NCBI RefSeq assembly: GCF_001884235.1
Contig: NZ_MAOI01000073.1
Coordinates: 1 to 64,000, forward strand
DNA length: 64,000 nt
Reading direction: 5' to 3'
Origin: Bacillus paramycoides
GTDB taxonomy: Bacteria > Bacillota > Bacilli > Bacillales > Bacillaceae_G
In this document: piece after piece, positions 60,067 through 64,000 of the stretch
Position numbering within the stretch: position 1 is the stretch's first letter
Layout of the letters: the number at the start of each line of letters is the position of its first letter
The notes under the pieces: generated by a model
The model's input: only the letters and a program-made list of their open reading frames with translations
Database searches by the model: none
Told to the model about the DNA's origin: nothing
Position numbers and translations under genes: made by a program

Positions 60067-60525
60067 TTACAAATTACCTTTAACTTTTCCGACAATCTCG
60101 TTTATCGTATTTCGATCTAGCTTGTCACTAATTTCGTATGGCTCACGATCTCCTACGAATTGCACGCCTACGATATCATTACGATTCTTACCATATTGCA
60201 CTTCAATAATAGATCCATGCTCTAGTTGTTTCCAAATGTAACCTGCTTCATCCTTATTGTCTAAAACAATACAATCCTCAATATTTTCATTAATTCCAAT
60301 TAACATGTTATCGTCAATATACCCAATCTCGTATTGTTGACGTTCTTTCGCTTTGCCGCTTACTAATATACCCGCGTTACCATATGAGTAATCCATATAG
60401 TCCTTTTGCTCCGTTTGTACCGCTTTCGGCTCTTTTGCTTCAGTTTTTTCAGCAGTGCCACAACCCGCAATAAGACCGATTGGCATAACCGCAGTTAATA
60501 CTACTCTAGTAAATTTCTTTATCAT
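60067..60525 (-). CDS. Putative lipoprotein
   Basis: A 152-residue lipoprotein: MIKKFTRVVLTAVMPIGLIAGCGTAEKTEAKEP, lipobox LIAGC (Cys22), then a charged linker and a ~100-residue soluble domain (YGNAGILVSGKAKERQQYEIGYIDDNMLIGINENIEDCIVLDN). I do not recognise the domain. Anchored to the outer face of the membrane. It follows another lipoprotein gene by 64 bases, on the same strand, so could be cotranscribed. ATG at 60525 with weak GAGGTTG upstream. Confidence 0.65.
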   Translation of the reverse strand: MIKKFTRVVLTAVMPIGLIAGCGTAEKTEAKEPKAVQTEQKDYMDYSYGNAGILVSGKAKERQQYEIGYIDDNMLIGINENIEDCIVLDNKDEAGYIWKQLEHGSIIEVQYGKNRNDIVGVQFVGDREPYEISDKLDRNTINEIVGKVKGNL

Positions 60526-60589
60526 TTATAAACAACCTCACATACTTAAATTAAGGACTAGACCATTTAAACCTAGTCCCTACATAACT

Positions 60590-61546
60590 TTAACTTTGCT
60601 TCACATACTTAATTGTATTGAATGACGTCTCATTAAATAATTGCAAGTTCTTCCCATCATAATCTTGAACTTTATATGCTATTTTCTTTTTTTGAATTGT
60701 ATCTTCTACACCGTCTACTAAACGTTTATTGAGATGTAAATAGATTGTAAAAGCTTCCTTATCATACTCCCAAGTTCCTTCAATATAATTCTTCTTATTT
60801 GGATACTCACCTTTTCCATACGTTTCAAATGTCTTATCACCTTTTAGTATGAGTGACATATTGAAACCGTCTGTTCCTTGGAATCCCCAGTTACCGATTA
60901 ATTCCGTACCATCTTTCACATTCTTCATAACGTTATCCGTGTTGATTCCAGCTTTCTTATCTAACTCTTTTATATCCTTAATAGATACTGTACCATCACC
61001 AATTTTAATATCCCCTTCAAGATCTTTGAATGCTTTAAGCCAGTAAACATCGCCTTCTTTCACTAGCTTTTCTGATTTCTCGATTAACTCCTTATCGGTC
61101 TTTTCACCTTTTTCTCGTTTTTCCTTTCGGGTGAATACTTCATTTATTAAAGCAAACGACTCTCTAAAATAACCAATTGCTTTTTCAAAATCCTTTTGTT
61201 GAGTTACATACTCTTTCGGTGGATCTATCGACTCGAATTTATCTAACACTTTATTTAATTCTTTCACGCTATCTACTATGTCTGATTTCTTTTTCTTACC
61301 GTCAAATACCTCTCTTGTAATATTGTTATGCTCCGCAAACAACTTATCAAACTCTACCCCTAATTTATACACTTTATTAGGATAATCTTCCTTCGAAACT
61401 TTTTCTTTCTTAATATTAGACTTCGATTCTTTTACTTTAGACTCTTCTGTTTTCTCCTGTTTAGAAGTGTTTGTTTTCTCAGAAACTCCACAACCAAATA
61501 ACAACATAACTGGAACTGCTACCCCTAGTAGTTTCTTGGCGTTCAT
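60590..61546 (-). CDS. Putative lipoprotein with lipocalin-like C-terminal domain
   Basis: A 318-residue lipoprotein: MNAKKLLGVAVPVMLLFGCGVSEK, lipobox LLFGC (Cys19), a Lys/Ser/Glu linker, a helical middle (~55-170) and a C-terminal beta domain (LIGNWGFQGTDGFNMSLILKGDKTFETYGKGEYPNKKNYIEGTWEYDKEAFTIYLHL, ~215-270) that resembles a calycin-type domain seen in Bacillus lipoproteins. ATG at 61546 with AAAGGAGAA upstream. Probably the first of a two-gene transcript with the 152-residue lipoprotein. Confidence 0.65.
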   Translation of the reverse strand: MNAKKLLGVAVPVMLLFGCGVSEKTNTSKQEKTEESKVKESKSNIKKEKVSKEDYPNKVYKLGVEFDKLFAEHNNITREVFDGKKKKSDIVDSVKELNKVLDKFESIDPPKEYVTQQKDFEKAIGYFRESFALINEVFTRKEKREKGEKTDKELIEKSEKLVKEGDVYWLKAFKDLEGDIKIGDGTVSIKDIKELDKKAGINTDNVMKNVKDGTELIGNWGFQGTDGFNMSLILKGDKTFETYGKGEYPNKKNYIEGTWEYDKEAFTIYLHLNKRLVDGVEDTIQKKKIAYKVQDYDGKNLQLFNETSFNTIKYVKQS

Positions 61547-61609
61547 GAATAATTTCTCCTTTTGTTTGAATAATTAACTATTCATTCGTACTATACTCAT
61601 CCTCTATCT

Positions 61610-61939
61610 TTATCTTGCAATTAAAGTTATAACCGCAATAACGCCTAGAATCGGCCCCCAATATTCCATTTTTATAAAAAATAGTGAGTGCCTTTTGTTA
61701 AACATAACTTTTTCACCAGTTTCAGCATCTATATAAATTTTCCCACTTGGTTTATTAATATATTTTCCTAAATACCAAGACATAAGCCCTGATATAATAA
61801 ACATTACTGCCATTGGCCAACTATGTTCTTGAAAATATGTAACGTCTCCCGTTATAGATTCAAAGAAAACCTTCCCCAAAAGAGTATTAATAATTACAAT
61901 AATTGCGACTAAAAAACCCCAACCAGACCAAATAATCAT
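61610..61939 (-). CDS. Small membrane protein, three helices
   Basis: A 109-residue membrane protein: WGFLVAIIVIINTLLGKVFF (6-25), WPMAVMFIISGLMSWYLG (41-58) and MEYWGPILGVIAVITLIAR (91-109). The loop SGKIYIDAETGEKVMFNKRHSLFFIKMEYW (65-94) is polar. No family recognised. ATG at 61939 has GGAGGA eight bases upstream, so it is likely expressed. Confidence 0.6.
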   Translation of the reverse strand: MIIWSGWGFLVAIIVIINTLLGKVFFESITGDVTYFQEHSWPMAVMFIISGLMSWYLGKYINKPSGKIYIDAETGEKVMFNKRHSLFFIKMEYWGPILGVIAVITLIAR

Positions 61940-62054
61940 TTGTTTCTCCTCCTAAAGCATACAACTTTGTACCTTATGTTAATTGGAACTACACACGAAC
62001 ATACCTACTTTTCTGAATATACAGACACTAAAAATTACACTTAACTTATATTCA

Positions 62055-62387
62055 TCAATTAGATTCTAACTTTAATGTTCTAAATGCAAATGAACCAGAC
62101 ATAATTTGTAATATTGTTGGAATAAGCAAAAAGAATAATGACATAAATAACGTAACTATAGGAACCACAATCATACAAACTCCATAAACTTTATTATTAA
62201 CCTTGTTTACTAAACACGCTAAAACGAATAACCCTATTTGAACCGCCAAAATAATAGAGTAATAAGCTAAAAGTTTGTAATCAAAACCTTCCATAATATT
62301 AATGGCTACAACTATTAATATTATGGAAATAATCATTCCCAAAATGCCACCCATTAAACCTAGTACGAATTCAGGCGTTCTTTTCAA
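62055..62387 (-). CDS. Small membrane protein, three to four helices
   Basis: A 110-residue hydrophobic protein: FVLGLMGGILGMIISIILIVVAINIM (7-32), LLAYYSIILAVQIGLFVLACLVNKVN (39-64), VYGVCMIVVPIVTLFMSLFFLLIPTILQIM (68-97). It looks like DUF4064-type membrane proteins of Bacillus. ATG at 62387 has AAGGGGG six or seven bases upstream. Function unknown. Confidence 0.62.
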   Translation of the reverse strand: MKRTPEFVLGLMGGILGMIISIILIVVAINIMEGFDYKLLAYYSIILAVQIGLFVLACLVNKVNNKVYGVCMIVVPIVTLFMSLFFLLIPTILQIMSGSFAFRTLKLESN

Positions 62388-62519
62388 TACGATCCCCCCT
62401 TCTATTAACCATTAACCATCTGTATATTTTTCCCATTCACCATCATACCAAATATTCATTGGAAAAACTATACATATAATTTTTTTATTCTTCCTTACCT
62501 TACTGTGATTTTCTCACAA

Positions 62520-62894
62520 TTATAGATAGCTTGTAGCAGTTAAAAAATCAAAGTCTTCAAAATCACTAACCGAATTGTCATACTGAAAATTATAAATTAA
62601 AACAATAGAATTATAGGGTTTCCCTAATTTAACTCCTTCCTTAATTCTAGAAAGTATTTCATCATCATATGAACATCCCGCTAATAACACAGAAATATCA
62701 TCACTCGTTTCTTCTAACACTTCCTTCTCGATAAAATCATCATCTACATCTATCATATCAATATTAAAATCAACAAAAAACTTTGCTGGTATAGAGTCTC
62801 CCTCTTCATCATACGTAACATCCATATATGCATCTAACTGATCTTGCGTTTTCATATTACCTAACCATATTGAAACCATTCCATGTACTTCCAT
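62520..62894 (-). CDS. Imm22-like immunity-type protein
   Basis: A 124-residue acidic protein: MVSIWLGNMKTQDQLDAYMDVTYDEEGDSIPAKFFVDFNIDMIDVDDDFIEKEVLEETSDDISVLLAGCSYDDE. The opening (V-x-I-W-L-G), YDEEGD and acidic centre fit the immunity protein 22 family of polymorphic toxin systems. I place the start at the ATG at 62894, nine bases after AGGAGG; ATG at 62903 abuts it. No toxin gene is in the window, so any cognate toxin lies elsewhere or is lost. Its neighbour is an ankyrin protein, another common immunity-cluster member. Confidence 0.6.
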   Translation of the reverse strand: MEVHGMVSIWLGNMKTQDQLDAYMDVTYDEEGDSIPAKFFVDFNIDMIDVDDDFIEKEVLEETSDDISVLLAGCSYDDEILSRIKEGVKLGKPYNSIVLIYNFQYDNSVSDFEDFDFLTATSYL

Positions 62895-62920
62895 TATTAG
62901 CATCCTCCTTTATTAAAATA

Positions 62921-63430
62921 TTATACTCTCTCATTCAACCTACGCTTTAAATACTCAGCAATTTTCATTTCTCCTCTTTCAACAGCGAATGTATAAGCAT
63001 CCATATCTTTCATATTATTACCGGAGTATTTTATCGTTATATCTATACCATTCATAACTAGTAATTTAACGATTTCAAAATGACCACTATATATTGCAGC
63101 AAACAGAGGATTTCGATCCGGCTCACTAGTATCCATTTCAACATGATGTTTAATGAGATACTCTGCAATATGTAAATATCCTTTTGTAGCCGCTCTTTCA
63201 AGGGCATTTGTAGAAAAAGTCCCACCCTTTGCATGAATATCTATCCCTGAATTGATTAAGTACTCTATTATTTCTAAATGTCCATGAGCTGTCGCTACAT
63301 GTAACCACGTACCAAATGGCGTCACATACGATAACATCTCCGGCTCTTTCCCAAGTAGAGCTCTTAACATGTCCAATTGACCACTCTTTATGGAATCTCT
63401 CATTATTTTCGCAATTTGAGTCTTATCCAT
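62921..63430 (-). CDS. Ankyrin-repeat protein
   Basis: A 169-residue protein of four to five ankyrin repeats: GTWLHVATAHGHLEIIEYLINSGIDIHAK (~41-69), STNALERAATKGYLHIAEYLIKHHVEMD (~72-99), NPLFAAIYSGHFEIVKLLVMNGIDITIK (~106-133), YTFAVERGEMKIAEYLKRRLNE (~144-165). Such proteins bind other proteins. ATG at 63430 has AAGGAGA upstream. Together with the Imm22-like gene 26 bases downstream it is likely one transcript, consistent with an immunity locus. Confidence 0.82.
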   Translation of the reverse strand: MDKTQIAKIMRDSIKSGQLDMLRALLGKEPEMLSYVTPFGTWLHVATAHGHLEIIEYLINSGIDIHAKGGTFSTNALERAATKGYLHIAEYLIKHHVEMDTSEPDRNPLFAAIYSGHFEIVKLLVMNGIDITIKYSGNNMKDMDAYTFAVERGEMKIAEYLKRRLNERV

Positions 63431-63740
63431 TCTACTTCTCCTTTAATTCTTATCTTGTAGAACTAACTTTATATGTTATCGACTAATTTAAAACTCATGA
63501 TTTTTACCATTCACTTTTTTCTATATTATACCATTCTCCCAATTAGCTCTGGCTTCATTTACAATAAAATGCACTTCATTTTATTCAAACATCAGGCCGA
63601 ATGTTGGGGGATTATTGAAAGTAGACATACCTCTAGAATACAATTAGTATTAACATTGAGAAGTATGAAAGACTTAAAAAATACAAACTTGATAATTACA
63701 ATTAAAATGGTCTTTATATTAAGGAAGGAAGTGCACAGCT

Positions 63741-64000
63741 ATGGATTTTAAAACAGTTATGCAAGAACTTGAATCCCTCGGTAAAGAGCGAACGAAAAAA
63801 ATATACATATCTAATGGTGCGCACGAACCGGTTTTTGGCGTAGCTACAGGGGCTATGAAACCGATCGCTAAGAAAATAAAATTAAATCAAGAGTTAGCTG
63901 AAGAACTTTATTCCACAGGCAACTACGATGCTATGTACTTTGCAGGTATTATTGCAGATCCAAAAGCTATGAATGAGTCGGATTTTAATCGTTGGATAGA
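63741..64000 (+). CDS. DNA alkylation repair-family protein, N-terminal part (cut by window edge)
   Basis: Eighty-six codons of a gene running off the window: MDFKTVMQELESLGKERTKK, then VFGVATGAMKPIAKKIKLNQELAEELYSTGNYDAMYFAGIIADPKAMNESDFNRWI. It matches the AlkD/AlkC-type HEAT-repeat DNA glycosylase family (DNA_alkylation). ATG at 63741 has GGAAGG twelve bases upstream. Function beyond family is uncertain without the rest. Confidence 0.78.
   Translation, partial: MDFKTVMQELESLGKERTKKIYISNGAHEPVFGVATGAMKPIAKKIKLNQELAEELYSTGNYDAMYFAGIIADPKAMNESDFNRWI

Overview
The window looks like chromosome of a Bacillus cereus-group bacterium (cereus/thuringiensis/anthracis lineage). The reasons are low GC, strong AGGAGG-type ribosome sites, an IS231-family IS4 transposase, ~154-bp repeats bounded by TTTAT/ATAAA that match what I recall of the group-specific bcr1 element, and gene families typical of the group (HssRS/HrtAB, penicillin acylase, DUF1015 beside serA/serC). 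No rRNA, tRNA, CRISPR array, prophage module or replication origin was seen.

Layout. 1-489: 5' part of glutamate decarboxylase. 490-2950: a VOC gene, a Nudix gene and nested IS231-derived debris, including a 217-bp MITE-like element. 2962-6115: M24 aminopeptidase P and an FAD monooxygenase. 6286-8410: a lone tyrosine recombinase followed by a 22-bp dyad and repeated 16-bp motifs that flank a DUF998 membrane gene; this is the most unusual local arrangement. 8522-11590: fabZ remnant, a FabH paralogue behind a FapR-like operator, and an IS231-like element. 11708-16020: FAD monooxygenase with a truncated TetR regulator, EEP-family protein, DJ-1/PfpI protein and gene scraps. 16089-18480: arsR-arsI-acr3-arsC operon with three ArsR-type operators. 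18658-21543: SDR, Lrp/AsnC regulator, and an M20 amidohydrolase under a SAM-I (S-box) riboswitch. 21617-24500: UPF1-like helicase and a VOC protein. 24593-29340: small membrane gene, a possible small RNA, YdhR-like monooxygenase and its decayed copy, a MarR/DoxX module with three identical palindromes, and a DHA2 efflux pump. 29496-33650: bcr1 copy, a Pro/Gly/Asn-rich repeat protein, DUF1259 protein, LysE exporter, methyltransferase. 33648-37900: D-cysteine desulfhydrase, a methyltransferase behind a likely attenuator, a P-loop kinase-like protein, and an LPxTG-like coiled-coil wall protein. 37982-44102: heme-stress locus hrtA-hrtB (with an HssR box) and hssS-hssR, enclosing an ArsR-like regulator and an MFS gene. 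44542-48775: YitT protein, small membrane and exported proteins, a possible secreted peptide precursor, MaoC-like protein. 48903-52511: serC-serA-DUF1015 serine operon with a clear sigma-A promoter. 52641-57365: DUF378, a secreted TIM-barrel hydrolase-like protein overlapping a penicillin acylase, and a DnaD-domain protein. 57842-59880: TetR/MFS pair with an operator overlapping the MFS promoter. 60067-63430: lipoproteins, small membrane proteins, an Imm22-like protein and an ankyrin protein, all on the minus strand. 63741-64000: start of a DNA-alkylation-repair-family gene.

Working modules: arsenic detoxification (entry repression, C-As lyase, efflux, reduction), heme-toxicity response (sensor, regulator, exporter and operator all present), serine biosynthesis, lipid-synthesis feedback (FapR box on fabH), sulfur/SAM-controlled hydrolase, and several repressor-efflux pairs. 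Many gene fragments (fabZ, TetR, ydhR, probable GNAT and ALDH scraps) and several families of small dispersed repeats mark the region as recently reshuffled.
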